From: Corallococcus sp. | Lineage (GTDB): Bacteria > Bacillota > Clostridia > Christensenellales > CAG-314 | Length of the DNA stretch: 48,377 nucleotides | Direction of reading: 5' to 3' | Assembly (NCBI GenBank): GCA_023667435.1 | Contig: JAMPAB010000007.1 | Span: forward strand, 1-48,377 | Shown: positions 27,601 to 35,578 of the stretch, in pieces | Numbering within the stretch: the first letter of the stretch is position 1 | How the letters are laid out: each line of letters begins with the position of its first letter | Notes under the pieces: generated by a model | The model's database searches: none | Seen by the model: only the letters and a program-made list of their open reading frames with translations | Told to the model about the DNA's origin: nothing | Program-made: the position numbers and the translations under genes

Positions 27601-28167
27601 TACTACCTGCGTAGTTTTTTCGTCGGTACCGTTGTTGAACACGAACGTTACCGTATATGCGCGAACGTACACCGCTTCGAACGTCAAATCCGACGAAACC
27701 TGCACGACGCTGCCCGCCTGATAGTCCGTTCCGTTGCAGGTATACTTGTCGAAAATATACCCGTCGCGCTTTACGGTACATTCGGCAACGGTATACGAAC
27801 CGCCGTCGACTTCTACCGTAGTTTCCGTTCCGTTGCAGTTGTATGTAATTACGAATTTTTCTTCGGTCGATATTTCTTCCCAGCGCGCGTAAACGGTTAC
27901 GCTGCTGCTTACGACGTTCGCCGTAAACCGCTCGCCGCCGCTTATTTGGGTATACCAGCCTTTAAATTCGTAACCGTCGCGTACGGGGTCTGCTCCGAGA
28001 CCGCTTGCAGTAAACTCTTCCAAAGTTAGGGTTTTATTAGGAATTTCGCCGTTGCAGTTATAATTAAGCGTAACCGTTACGTTTTCCTTGCAGGCGGCAA
28101 TTCCCAGCGCCGCCGCAATAAGCATAACCGACAACAGCAAAATCGCTGTTTTTTTGATGTTTTTCAT
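24616..28167 (-). CDS. Surface lipoprotein, about five B-repeats then LRR_5 array
   Basis: 1183 residues from ATG 28167, which has AGGAGG five bases upstream; the longer frame begins before this site. Lipobox GIAAC, Cys26. Tandem B-repeat-like units fill residues about 30-360 (GWYTQISGGERF, ending VYARW; FDKYTCNGTDYQAGS; YWEDALGFSYLAG, ending FTARW; GWQVGANIYESGDSF, ending VVAKW; GWFSDPECTMEF, ending LYAKW). From about 400 to the end are LRR_5 repeats (FTEIADRAFYWC, IGNEAFYSN, LKKIGAQAFRGC, VLETIYNGVFMNC, VKNIAGEAFKNC). The end is IYVPASSVNAYKQAWAEFAQFI, the same kind of cap as in the 1036-aa protein. There is no terminal anchor other than the lipid. Probably an adhesin or matrix-binding protein; the target is unknown. 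Confidence 0.9.
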   Translation of the reverse strand: MKNIKKTAILLLSVMLIAAALGIAACKENVTVTLNYNCNGEIPNKTLTLEEFTASGLGADPVRDGYEFKGWYTQISGGERFTANVVSSSVTVYARWEEISTEEKFVITYNCNGTETTVEVDGGSYTVAECTVKRDGYIFDKYTCNGTDYQAGSVVQVSSDLTFEAVYVRAYTVTFVFNNGTDEKTTQVVKRNEKVTMPQAPEYGGQTFAYWEDALGFSYLAGAQSDQIKADTTFTARWAQPSTVKYNLDGGTVDADTSDQTYATGATVTLPDTLPEKEGYIFVGWQVGANIYESGDSFAMPASDTNVVAKWEKAVKVTFDDNSVERDVEYPYSYVRQGDKATAITPTPRPDHTFAGWFSDPECTMEFVFATSAVNSDVTLYAKWTHVYYRFTPVDTADGKGLLIAGPSLDEARAGKINRDIILTLPERLVIPKSYEGTPVVGITPNVEAFRFLCGDEDSGFTGLSPVRTIVIPNTFTEIADRAFYWCRSVEHYEFEDNGVQIMRIGNEAFYSNVDLLEFTFPSNVVEVGHRVLEFCEKLVSIDMSEINIDEIGECAYYGCHELAEVKFPSTLKKIGAQAFRGCCKISKLELPEGLERIEMGAFGNYSGSETAALSGDLWENYISRKDENGVSYADFTDCYSRLTEITVPSTVTFIGDFAFAWHKNATKLTFAGGGTNLKHIGAYAFYRLEKVTEIKLPDTLEYLGGEVTRNEEGTVTGFVRVDPVYLNSEICRLYGAVFEGCKSLVSIEIPECVQYVIPRMFRNCESLKEVTFKGDDIQFNGSWRAFAGCSALEEFNIAATATLIADETFMDCTRLKKVTFGEGSVLETIYNGVFMNCTSLSEIEIPDSVKNIAGEAFKNCSALTSLRLPTSLVNVGTLSRTNTVDSTWGEVFAGTGITELILPKNVQYVAPYAFANMQKLVTFEMDDDCVLSGFDIRSNTLGLRVSYTFYNCGKLEKIRFGKNFGMTLVGSPYALYAFEGCDSLINFEVSPTSSVMTAVDGVLFTNFTPSASVTGNALVAYPYGRKNTSYIVPDTAGQLPVAQIMYYSFSGNKNLERITFSANVTTVSNYAFYEARNLKYVEFAEGSKLTYIQQGAFAFISTYPKNDAGQYDVKVLPTATPLVSITIRSETPATLSRTTAGMYPFSYSTENPNFAIYVPASSVNAYKQAWAEFAQFIKPIQE

Positions 28168-28330
28168 TTTTCCTCCTGACGGTTGCAAAAAGCGCAAAAG
28201 TAAAAAATCTATTGTTTTGTTTGCCTCAAATCTGCCGAAAAAGCTTTATCGCCGCAGATAAACGGCTTCGCCTATTGCAACAAATATACGTTTTACCGCT
28301 GAAAAAGCACTTAAAGCGTATGTTTTTTGC

Positions 28331-28401
28331 GGCTTGACGGGCATAACGTTCAAGCCTCTTATAGACGCCTTAGAGGAAACGGACATAAGTCCGCTCCCTC
28401 T
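28331..28401 (-). terminator. Cluster of mutually exclusive hairpins after the 1819-aa gene
   Basis: Reading down from the stop at 28439: AGAGG (28401-28397) can pair with CCTCT (28376-28372), enclosing a perfect CGGAC/GTCCG hairpin. The same CCTCT can instead pair with AGAGG at 28359-28355. A further stem GGCTTGA/TCAAGCC (28331-28337, 28350-28356) follows. There is no strong T run in this direction. Likely a terminator or 3' stabiliser; the alternative pairings are unusual for a plain terminator. Confidence 0.45.
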
Positions 28402-28438
28402 ATGAAGACGTTATATATTTGTTTGTATTACGCCATTA

Positions 28439-31400
28439 CTACTTGATAAGCGTCACCGTCTTAACGGTACCGTCTGCAAGAATAACCGTTACGGTTTCCA
28501 CTTCCGCCGCAGTATACGTTACCGACGTCGAAGCGGTAAGACCCGTTACGTCTGCAACGATTGCGCCGTTGAGCGTATACGCGTAGTTGTCCTTAAGCTC
28601 GGAGAACGTAATAGCGTCGCCTGCGTCGAGATAGTAAACCTTTTCGCCCGAAGCCTGATTCTCTTTAACGGCTGCGGCGCTTGCGTATACCGTAACCTTG
28701 ATCTTTGCTACAAACGTTGCGTCTGCGTCGAACGTCGCGCTTTGCGAATACTCGGTGTAGGTAGTCTTGTCGCCTTCCGTCTTGACGGATACCCATACGT
28801 GACCGCTTGCGGGAGCAACGTAGTCGGCAGCGTCAACCGCGTAACCGGCAAGGGTTGTAACCGCAGATCCGCCGAACGTTACCGTAACTTTCTTCAAAGC
28901 GGTATAACTTGCGCTTGCGGCAAATTCCGTATTTGCGTCGATCGTTACTTCTTTGCCGTTTAACGCCCATGCTTTCGCAGCGTCGAGTTGGAGCGCCGTA
29001 AGCTGGTCTGCGGCCAACTTGCCGTTAGCAGGTACCGTATATGTTACGGGAGTAACCGAACCGTCGGTAAACGTAAGCTGTACGTACTTGACAAGCGTAA
29101 CGTCAGCGGTAACGGGCTGCGAGAAATCGAATGCGGTAAACTTCCCGTCCGCAACGGTGCCCCAAACGCATCCCGTAGGAATCTTTTCTGCGGCAACCGT
29201 TTCGCCCATAATTACGGAAACTTGACTTGCTCCGCCGAAATCGACCGTGTACGTAACGTCGGGTTTAGCGGTGAATATGCCAGTTTTGGTAGCTTTCGCA
29301 AGCTGCTGAGCGGTATACTTGTTTCCGTTTTCATCGAAGTAAGCGTAACCTGCTTTCAATTCGGGGACGGTAACCGCCGCGCCGTACTTGAATACGTGAA
29401 GAGCGGAAGGCAAAGTATTGTTTTTGTCCGTTTTCGCTATCGTGACGTCGCCCTGTACCGTAGCCGCCGCACCGTTTTTGGCTGCTTCGGCGGAAACGAC
29501 TATCGTTACGTCGATAAACTTGTAGTAGGTGAAAATACCGTCCGAATTCGAAACAGTCTGATAATCACCGTTAAAATACTTGTTATTATAGTTTACCAAC
29601 TGATAGGTCTTACTCCACAGTTTACCCCAGACTATTTCGTCTGACGCGCCCGGAAACGCGTATACGGGAACTTTTGTTCCATTGAGGATAGTTACCTGTT
29701 CGTTGGTATTAGCCAATTCGTCAAGGAATGTAACAACTACGATTTGACGAATCATATACGTAGCTTCGCCGTTGAATACGGTATCCGCATTTATCGTTAC
29801 GATTTTGTCGCCGTTTGCTACGCCCTGATTTGCCGCCAAACCGAGCGCGTCGATCTGCGCCTGAGCTACTTTCTTCCCTGCAATGGCGTAAACGAACTTA
29901 GACGTTGCGGGAGTCGCCGTCGTATCGAACAGCGTGATTACGACGGGCTTTTGCAAGGTAACGGCTTTGGAAACCGCTTCGTTTGCGTCGAATACGTACG
30001 CCGCGCCTTCTTTTTCGTAAACCAGCGTCTCGTTTCCGAGCAATTCGGCGGGAACCGTTCCGCCCTTAATAACGGTCAAAGCCGTTTTGTCGGGAAGGGT
30101 TACGGTAACCGTTTCGGCAAGAGTCAACGTCATAGATTGACTGACCGCTTTACTTGCGTCGTATACTTTGCCGTCTGCTGTAAAGTAAGCTTTGCCGGAA
30201 GCTGCGGCAGGCATTTTACCGCCGTCGATTACGTACGTTACCGTAGAGTTTTCGCCGTCGACTACGGTAACCTTGTAAGCTTTGCTGAGAACGACGCTTG
30301 CATCGATTACCGAACCTGCGCCTACTTCCTTATACGAAGGAGTTAACCACACGTAACCGCTTTCGTCATAGGGTACCTGCATGGAGGAGAGCTCCGCGCC
30401 TGCGGGGATGCTGATCTTGCTGCTTCCGAACGTTACGTCTACCTTCGTTGCCGTCAGTATATCCGCTACGTTAGCTTCCGTCCAGATTGCGTCCTGCATA
30501 TATTGCGCAAGTACGGTTGCGTTGTCTACGAGAATTTTGAATTTGAAGTTGCCTGCGGCCGTGCTGCTTTGTTCGTCCGTGTTGTTAAACAACGGATAAG
30601 CATTGAGCGTGCCGAAACCTCTTACGAGAGTCTTCACCGTATTGCCTTGCAGCGTTACGGAAACGAGCTTGCTGGGATTACCCAAACTTACTATCGAGGT
30701 GGTAGACAGCATCTCTACGTTTCCAGTCAAAACCAACGTTTCCAGCATAACGCAGCTGTCGAATGCGTTATCCTTGATATATCTGGCTCCGCACACAATC
30801 GACTTCGCCGCCGATTGATGAAGCGCGTTGTTTTCCAAACTTTCCACCGTGTCAGGGATTGTAATGCTTGCAATATCCACGCACGCAAACGCGTACTGGT
30901 CGATAACTTTTACCGATGCGGGAATCGTAACGGAATCGAGCGGACGGCGGAAAATCGCGTTTGTTCCTTTAAACGCGTACTCGCCTATCTTGGTAGTGTC
31001 ATCTGCAATATCCGCGTCGGGATATGCAAGCAGCCACGTTACGAGAACTTTTTCCGAACCGTCGGTATAGTACAGACCGCCTTTGACGAACGAGTAATGC
31101 TCGTGGTCCGTTGCGAAAGCAATTTCTTCTAACTTAGGTAAATTTTCGAAAGAACGGCTGATCGACTTGACGTTGGAGGGAAGAACGATCGTTGCAACAG
31201 GCGAAATGCTTCTGCCGTTTTCGTCGCAGAAAGAACCTGAGATTGCAAGGTCTGCCGTTGCGGAATCGTTTGTAAACGTTACCGATTTGAGGTTTGCTTT
31301 TACAAACGAACGGTCAATCGTCGTCAACGAACCGATATTGCCGAACACGACGTCTTTTGCCGCTACTTCGTAACTTTGATTGTTTGAAAATGCGCCGTCC

Positions 31401-33898
31401 AACGTTGTAAGATACGGACAGTCGATAACGACTTTCGTAATATTTTTCCAACCGTTGAACGCCGTACCCGCTAAGGACTTCAAGTTACGGGGAAGAACAA
31501 TTTCCATCGGGTTTTCGTTGTAAACGGTCGTAGAGAGAAATGCTGCGGCAATCGTTTCGACGGTGTCGGCAATTTCCAAAGAGTCGATTTCGCTTCTGTT
31601 TTGGAATGCGTTTTCGTTAATCGTCTTTACGCCGTAAGGAATAACGACCTTAGTAAGGCAGTCGGTGCCGAAACCGAATTCTCCCTTTTTAGAAGACACC
31701 AAAGTGCGTATACCGTGCTCGGCGTCGTAGTACGTTGCGCCGGTTGTCGCGGTTGCATTGGGTTTGTTTATCGCGAACATACTCTCGCCGATTGTTTCCA
31801 TTCCTTCGGCAAGGTTGAGCGATTTGAGACTCAGCATCTGCGAAAAAGCGTATTTGCCGATTGTCTTGGGATTGAAACCCTGTTCGAAGGTAAGCGTTTC
31901 TACGAAGAACTGCGAGGCGAACGAGCCTTGTCCTATCGAAACGGTACGCGCGGGGATAGTAAGCTGAGTAAATTGCTTGCTGTACGGATATGCAGCAATA
32001 TATCCGCCGGATACGTTGTTTGCAGTGTCGGTTCCCGAAAAAGCATAATTGTCTATCGTCAAAGGAACGATTTGTCCCTTAGGCTGTTCGAACGTTAAAG
32101 TTTCGAACCAAACGTTATTACGGAACATATGCTGTCCGATCTTCGTCGTACGGGCGGGAACTTCGAACGATTTCAACGCTGCGGGTTCTTCCGAAAGCGG
32201 AGAATTGGTATTGGAAATTTTCGCGCCGTAATAAGAGAATACCGCGTTTCCGAAAGTTAAAAGCAAATCGCTTTCTTCGAATTCGACGTTTGCAAGACTT
32301 ACACATTCCGTAAACGCTTTTTCGTCGATTAACGTTACGCTTGCGGGAACAGTAATACTTTCGAGAGCAGTACATTGCGCAAACGCGCCCTTAGAAATCG
32401 TCGCCAACTGCGAATCCTGCTCAAATACTACTTCGCGCAGAGCGGTGTCCTGAGCAAACGCGAAAACGCCGAGTTCTTTAAAGGAAGCAGGTATGTAAAT
32501 GCGTTCGAGTTTGCTGCTTAACGCAAAGCCGCCTTTCTTATATGAAGTATTTTTAACCGTAGAAACGGCCGTTTGCGTAGTATAGATGCCCACTACGGGT
32601 TCGCCTTCGTATTCGTAGGGTAATTTGAGCTCCGTAAGCGCGCGGTCGCCTATGCCGTTTGCGAAATCTTTGTATGCTACGAGGTAGCCGCCCTTAGAGG
32701 CGTTCTTTACAAAGTGGTACAAATTGCCGTCGGTATCCTGCGTGGGAACGTAAGTATATACGGGGCGAACGGCGATGCTTTCGGTGATGTTTTCAAGCTC
32801 GGCGTCGAAACCGTCGAACGTCAACCACCATCCGCCGTAAGATTCGGCGTACGTATAAGCGGGTTCGACCGCGTCTAAGCCTTCTTCGACCCACTGGGTT
32901 TCCACAACGGATACGCCCGCTTCGTCGTAGAAGTAAACTGCGTAAGCGTCGGCAAACTGCGCTTCGAAGGTAACGTCTGCCGTTGCCATGTCGAAAGAGC
33001 TGCCCGCAGTTACAAGTTCGCTTTCGCCTACCTGCATCCAGCCCTTAAACACCTTGCCCGTTTCGGCGGCGTATTCGGGAAGAACGATTGCGTCTCCGTC
33101 TGCGGAATCGATTGTTGCGACAACGCTTGTTCCTACCATAAACGTCGCGGCAACTTCCTGCTTGTAAACGGCGGTAACGACCATTATTCCGTTTGCAGTT
33201 TCCAAAGCCGCGACTGCCTGACCTTCCGCGAAAGTTTGACCGTTAACGGTCCAACCGCGAAATACGAAACCTTCAACTTCGGGAGCTTGCCCGAGCGTAA
33301 CGAAAGCGCCTTCGTTAACGGTTACGCTGTCGGGAGCTGCAGAACCTGCGGGAGTATTGTAACGTACGGTTACAACGGTGTCGTATACGGCAGTGAAAGT
33401 GTAAGTTGCGACGTACTCGCTTGCAACGACTTTTCCGCCTGCCTGATACGTCGCGCCTTCCTGACTTTGCCATGCGACGAATTGCTTGCCGTCCACTTCG
33501 GGACCCTGAGGCAACGTAATTTGCGTACCTGCGTCTACCGTAGTGTTAGACGGACCGTCGTCGGCGTCTTCGGGATAAACGTATTTAACCGCAACTTTGT
33601 TGACTACGGGAGCTTCGACGACGATTTTCGTCCATTGCGCGGTAAAAGAGACGTCGGCGGTAATTTTGACAACCGACCCCACCGTTTGACCGCCCGCGTC
33701 CTTCCAACCGTCGAAGGTATATTCGGCGCGCTGCGGAGTAGGCAACGTAAACGCGCTGCCTTCGGACACGGTTATCGCTGTCGGATCGCCGTAGCCGTAG
33801 TTCAATGTGACGGTGTATTCTTCGCCGCACGAAACAAGCGCAACCAAACACGCCGCAACGAGAACGACAGCCACAATGATGCTGATTCTTTTCTTCAT
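28439..33898 (-). CDS. Giant surface lipoprotein, B-repeats, LRR_5 array and a long repetitive C-terminal region
   Basis: 1819 residues, ATG 33898 preceded by GGAGGAGAG. Lipobox LVSC, Cys24. Residues about 30-330 hold four B-repeat-like units (GWKDAGGQTVGS; AWQSQEGATYQAGG; GWTVNGQTFAEGQ; GWMQVGESELVTAG). Residues about 410-1130 are LRR_5 repeats (LATISKGAFAQC, VTLIDEKAFTEC, TKIGEYAFKG). The last 650 residues are different: units of 60-75 residues with the pattern hydrophobic strand (VTVTL, VVITLFD, VTYTVDF), then a G-G/G-x-x-V/A-P turn (VIKGGTVPAE, VIMGETVAAEKIP) and a Y-F-x-x-x-G-x-x-Y segment, poor in the G-W signature of B-repeats. This looks like a diverged beta-grasp repeat stalk. The upstream leader holds a promoter, a hairpin and a G10 run. 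Confidence 0.9.
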   Translation of the reverse strand: MKKRISIIVAVVLVAACLVALVSCGEEYTVTLNYGYGDPTAITVSEGSAFTLPTPQRAEYTFDGWKDAGGQTVGSVVKITADVSFTAQWTKIVVEAPVVNKVAVKYVYPEDADDGPSNTTVDAGTQITLPQGPEVDGKQFVAWQSQEGATYQAGGKVVASEYVATYTFTAVYDTVVTVRYNTPAGSAAPDSVTVNEGAFVTLGQAPEVEGFVFRGWTVNGQTFAEGQAVAALETANGIMVVTAVYKQEVAATFMVGTSVVATIDSADGDAIVLPEYAAETGKVFKGWMQVGESELVTAGSSFDMATADVTFEAQFADAYAVYFYDEAGVSVVETQWVEEGLDAVEPAYTYAESYGGWWLTFDGFDAELENITESIAVRPVYTYVPTQDTDGNLYHFVKNASKGGYLVAYKDFANGIGDRALTELKLPYEYEGEPVVGIYTTQTAVSTVKNTSYKKGGFALSSKLERIYIPASFKELGVFAFAQDTALREVVFEQDSQLATISKGAFAQCTALESITVPASVTLIDEKAFTECVSLANVEFEESDLLLTFGNAVFSYYGAKISNTNSPLSEEPAALKSFEVPARTTKIGQHMFRNNVWFETLTFEQPKGQIVPLTIDNYAFSGTDTANNVSGGYIAAYPYSKQFTQLTIPARTVSIGQGSFASQFFVETLTFEQGFNPKTIGKYAFSQMLSLKSLNLAEGMETIGESMFAINKPNATATTGATYYDAEHGIRTLVSSKKGEFGFGTDCLTKVVIPYGVKTINENAFQNRSEIDSLEIADTVETIAAAFLSTTVYNENPMEIVLPRNLKSLAGTAFNGWKNITKVVIDCPYLTTLDGAFSNNQSYEVAAKDVVFGNIGSLTTIDRSFVKANLKSVTFTNDSATADLAISGSFCDENGRSISPVATIVLPSNVKSISRSFENLPKLEEIAFATDHEHYSFVKGGLYYTDGSEKVLVTWLLAYPDADIADDTTKIGEYAFKGTNAIFRRPLDSVTIPASVKVIDQYAFACVDIASITIPDTVESLENNALHQSAAKSIVCGARYIKDNAFDSCVMLETLVLTGNVEMLSTTSIVSLGNPSKLVSVTLQGNTVKTLVRGFGTLNAYPLFNNTDEQSSTAAGNFKFKILVDNATVLAQYMQDAIWTEANVADILTATKVDVTFGSSKISIPAGAELSSMQVPYDESGYVWLTPSYKEVGAGSVIDASVVLSKAYKVTVVDGENSTVTYVIDGGKMPAAASGKAYFTADGKVYDASKAVSQSMTLTLAETVTVTLPDKTALTVIKGGTVPAELLGNETLVYEKEGAAYVFDANEAVSKAVTLQKPVVITLFDTTATPATSKFVYAIAGKKVAQAQIDALGLAANQGVANGDKIVTINADTVFNGEATYMIRQIVVVTFLDELANTNEQVTILNGTKVPVYAFPGASDEIVWGKLWSKTYQLVNYNNKYFNGDYQTVSNSDGIFTYYKFIDVTIVVSAEAAKNGAAATVQGDVTIAKTDKNNTLPSALHVFKYGAAVTVPELKAGYAYFDENGNKYTAQQLAKATKTGIFTAKPDVTYTVDFGGASQVSVIMGETVAAEKIPTGCVWGTVADGKFTAFDFSQPVTADVTLVKYVQLTFTDGSVTPVTYTVPANGKLAADQLTALQLDAAKAWALNGKEVTIDANTEFAASASYTALKKVTVTFGGSAVTTLAGYAVDAADYVAPASGHVWVSVKTEGDKTTYTEYSQSATFDADATFVAKIKVTVYASAAAVKENQASGEKVYYLDAGDAITFSELKDNYAYTLNGAIVADVTGLTASTSVTYTAAEVETVTVILADGTVKTVTLIK

Positions 33899-33945
33899 AA
33901 TCTCTCCTCCATATTTTTATGTCGCGCGGAAGAGAATTTTCGTTA

Positions 33946-33955
33946 CCCCCCCCCC
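33946..33955 (-). repeat. G10 homopolymer in the 5' leader of the 1819-aa gene
   Basis: Ten C on the plus strand (ten G in the transcript), 47 bases before the start codon and flanked by GTAAC and TAACG. Runs of this length are typical slippage sites for phase variation. The best promoter lies over 200 bases upstream, so any effect would be on the leader RNA rather than on promoter spacing. Confidence 0.9.
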
Positions 33956-33988
33956 GTTACGACAGTTTTGACCTTTAAAAACGCATAA

Positions 33989-34013
33989 GGTCATGATTAC
34001 CGGAATCACGACC
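33989..34013 (-). promoter_or_regulatory. Leader hairpin with T run, attenuator-like
   Basis: Arms GGTCGTGATT and AATCATGACC around a 5-base loop, read on the minus strand. One pair is a G-U wobble in the minus-strand RNA and would be a mismatch in plus-strand RNA, which favours the leader transcript as the functional strand. It is followed by TTATGCGTTTTTAAA. It could terminate transcription before the lipoprotein gene. Confidence 0.5.
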
Positions 34014-34169
34014 AAAAAGAATACTCAATTTTACGTATAATCTACGCCTTATATGCTTTACGCATCGCTTATACGTCAATGGTATTAAATTCCAGGCTAA
34101 TCGAACTTGCGGAAATTTCCGTCGAATTCCGTCCTGCTTACGTAATGCAAAACGGAAAATATTTTTAAC

Positions 34170-34198
34170 ATAATACCACATTATGCCTTTTCCGTCAA
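34170..34198 (-). promoter_or_regulatory. Promoter of the 1819-aa lipoprotein gene
   Basis: -35 TTGACG (34198-34193), 17-base spacer, -10 TATTAT (34175-34170). Expected start near 34163, giving a leader of about 265 bases. Confidence 0.75.
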
Positions 34199-34447
34199 GT
34201 CTACGACGTCCGTACGCATAATTTTTATTATAATAAAAACTTTTAAATTCGGTTTTTATAACGATACAACTAACCGCATTTGCAGAATTTTACCTAAGTT
34301 TTATTGCCGTTTGAAGCAATTCTCTGCGTTTTGCCGCCGCGACCCAAACGTTTTACAGTATAACGCGTAACTGCGACTAAGGCAAACGATTCCCTTGCGT
34401 CGGCTATGTTCGTACGCGCAAAACGATAATGCCGTAATTGACGTCGG

Positions 34448-35560
34448 TTACTTTTCGAACTCCTTCGCTACTTTTTCCAACAGAGAACGTATTTCGAGAT
34501 GTTGCGGACAAGCTTTTTCGCATTTGCCGCATTTGATGCAGGCGGACGCTTTGCCGCCGTTTTTCGTATAAACTTCGTCGTAGTAGTAATTAGCGTTCCA
34601 ATTCCGATAGGTATTGAGAGCGTTCATACACGCAAACAGATCGGGAATGGAAATGCGCTTCGGACAGCCGTCCGTACAGTATCTGCACGCAGTACACGGA
34701 ATAAGGTTCATTTTGCCGAAAAACCCGCGAACTTGCGCGACCGCTTGCTTTTCGCGCTCGTTTAGAGGGGCAAAATTCTTCATATACGAAACGTTGTCTT
34801 TAACCTGTTTAAGATTGCTCATTCCCGACAGCACCATAGCAACGTTAGGCAGACTTGCCGCAAAACGTATGGCGTAGCTTGCCGAACTGCCGCCGTTGAG
34901 ACCGTCAAAAATTTTCTGCGCCTCTTGGGGAAGATTTGCCAAACTTCCGCCCTTTACGGGTTCCATAACTATTACGGGTTTGCCGTGTTTGCAACAAACT
35001 TCGTAGCACTTCCCCGACTGAACGGCAGCGTCGTCGTAGTCTACGTAGTTTAATTGAAGCTGCACTGCTTCGATTTGCGGATATTCGGTCAATATGTCTT
35101 CGAGTACGTCGGCAGTGTCGTGGAAAGAGATTCCCACGTGTTTTATCTTGCCTTCCTTCTTGAGTTCGAACGCCGTCTCATACGCGCGGTGTTTTTTAAA
35201 ATACGCGAACCTGTCTTTGTTTTGCGCGTGCATAAGGTAGATATCGAAATAATCCACTCCGCAATCGGCAAGCTGACGTTCGAAAAACGGACGAATGTCT
35301 TCTTCCTTATTAAAAAAGAAATCGGTCAATTTATCTGCCAGTACGTAACTGCCGCGCGGATAGCGTTTCGTAAGACTCTCGCGAAGAGCAGTCTCGCTTC
35401 TTTGCCCCATATAGCCGTGCGCCGTATCGAAATAGTTGAAACCTTCTTCGATAAAGCAGTCCACCATTTTGTCGAGTTCTCCGTAGTCTATTTCGCCTTC
35501 GTTTGACGGAAGTCTCATAAACCCGAAACCCAGTTTTTTCTTGGCGTTTTCGAAACACAT
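34448..35560 (-). CDS. Aldo/keto reductase with C-terminal double 4Fe-4S ferredoxin domain
   Basis: 370 residues. NAD(P)H-dependent TIM-barrel oxidoreductase with the catalytic tetrad visible as Asp45, Tyr50 (FDTAHGYMG), Lys77 (YVLADKL) and His111 (DIYLMHAQN). The C-terminal 80 residues add two cluster motifs, Cys289-x2-Cys292-x2-Cys295-x3-Cys299-Pro and Cys341-x2-Cys344-x2-Cys347-x3-Cys351-Pro. It therefore belongs to the ferredoxin-fused AKR subgroup that is widespread in anaerobes; the physiological substrate is unknown. A GAGGAG site sits about 11 bases before the ATG. It starts 18 bases after the stop of the nucleotidyltransferase gene, so the two are probably co-transcribed. The iron-sulfur part suggests electron exchange with ferredoxin rather than simple NADPH chemistry. 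Confidence 0.93.
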   Translation of the reverse strand: MCFENAKKKLGFGFMRLPSNEGEIDYGELDKMVDCFIEEGFNYFDTAHGYMGQRSETALRESLTKRYPRGSYVLADKLTDFFFNKEEDIRPFFERQLADCGVDYFDIYLMHAQNKDRFAYFKKHRAYETAFELKKEGKIKHVGISFHDTADVLEDILTEYPQIEAVQLQLNYVDYDDAAVQSGKCYEVCCKHGKPVIVMEPVKGGSLANLPQEAQKIFDGLNGGSSASYAIRFAASLPNVAMVLSGMSNLKQVKDNVSYMKNFAPLNEREKQAVAQVRGFFGKMNLIPCTACRYCTDGCPKRISIPDLFACMNALNTYRNWNANYYYDEVYTKNGGKASACIKCGKCEKACPQHLEIRSLLEKVAKEFEK

Positions 35561-35578
35561 AACGGTTGTTCTCCTCAG

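Larger units (their letters stand above)
33899..34447. other. 549-base non-coding region: long leader of the 1819-aa gene and spacer to the aldo/keto reductase
   Basis: From right to left: an AT-rich stretch with a perfect 18-base palindrome (34222-34239, TTTTTATTATAATAAAAA), a strong promoter (34170-34198), a leader of about 265 bases holding GGAAATTTCC (34111-34120), a hairpin followed by a T run (33989-34013), the G10 run and the ribosome site. I see no open frame with a ribosome site and no tRNA. The half nearest 34448 shows nothing I recognise, including no clear terminator for the reductase gene. Confidence 0.7.

Noticed and set aside
25831..28029. A 732-residue open frame on the plus strand opposite the 1183-aa lipoprotein gene (and similar long frames opposite the other LRR genes)
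   Set aside because: The frames are shadows created by codon bias of the minus-strand genes. They have no ribosome site, no recognisable domain, and very R-, F- and V-rich composition typical of antisense frames.
17048..33898. Possible CRISPR-like or tandem DNA repeats in the LRR arrays
   Set aside because: The periodicity (about 23 codons) is at the protein level only; unit DNA sequences differ and there are no constant repeats with unique spacers.
33946..33955. G10 run as a spacer between -35 and -10 boxes (classical promoter phase variation)
   Set aside because: No credible -35 box was found on the upstream side or -10 box at the right distance downstream; the good promoter lies more than 200 bases away, so a leader effect is preferred.
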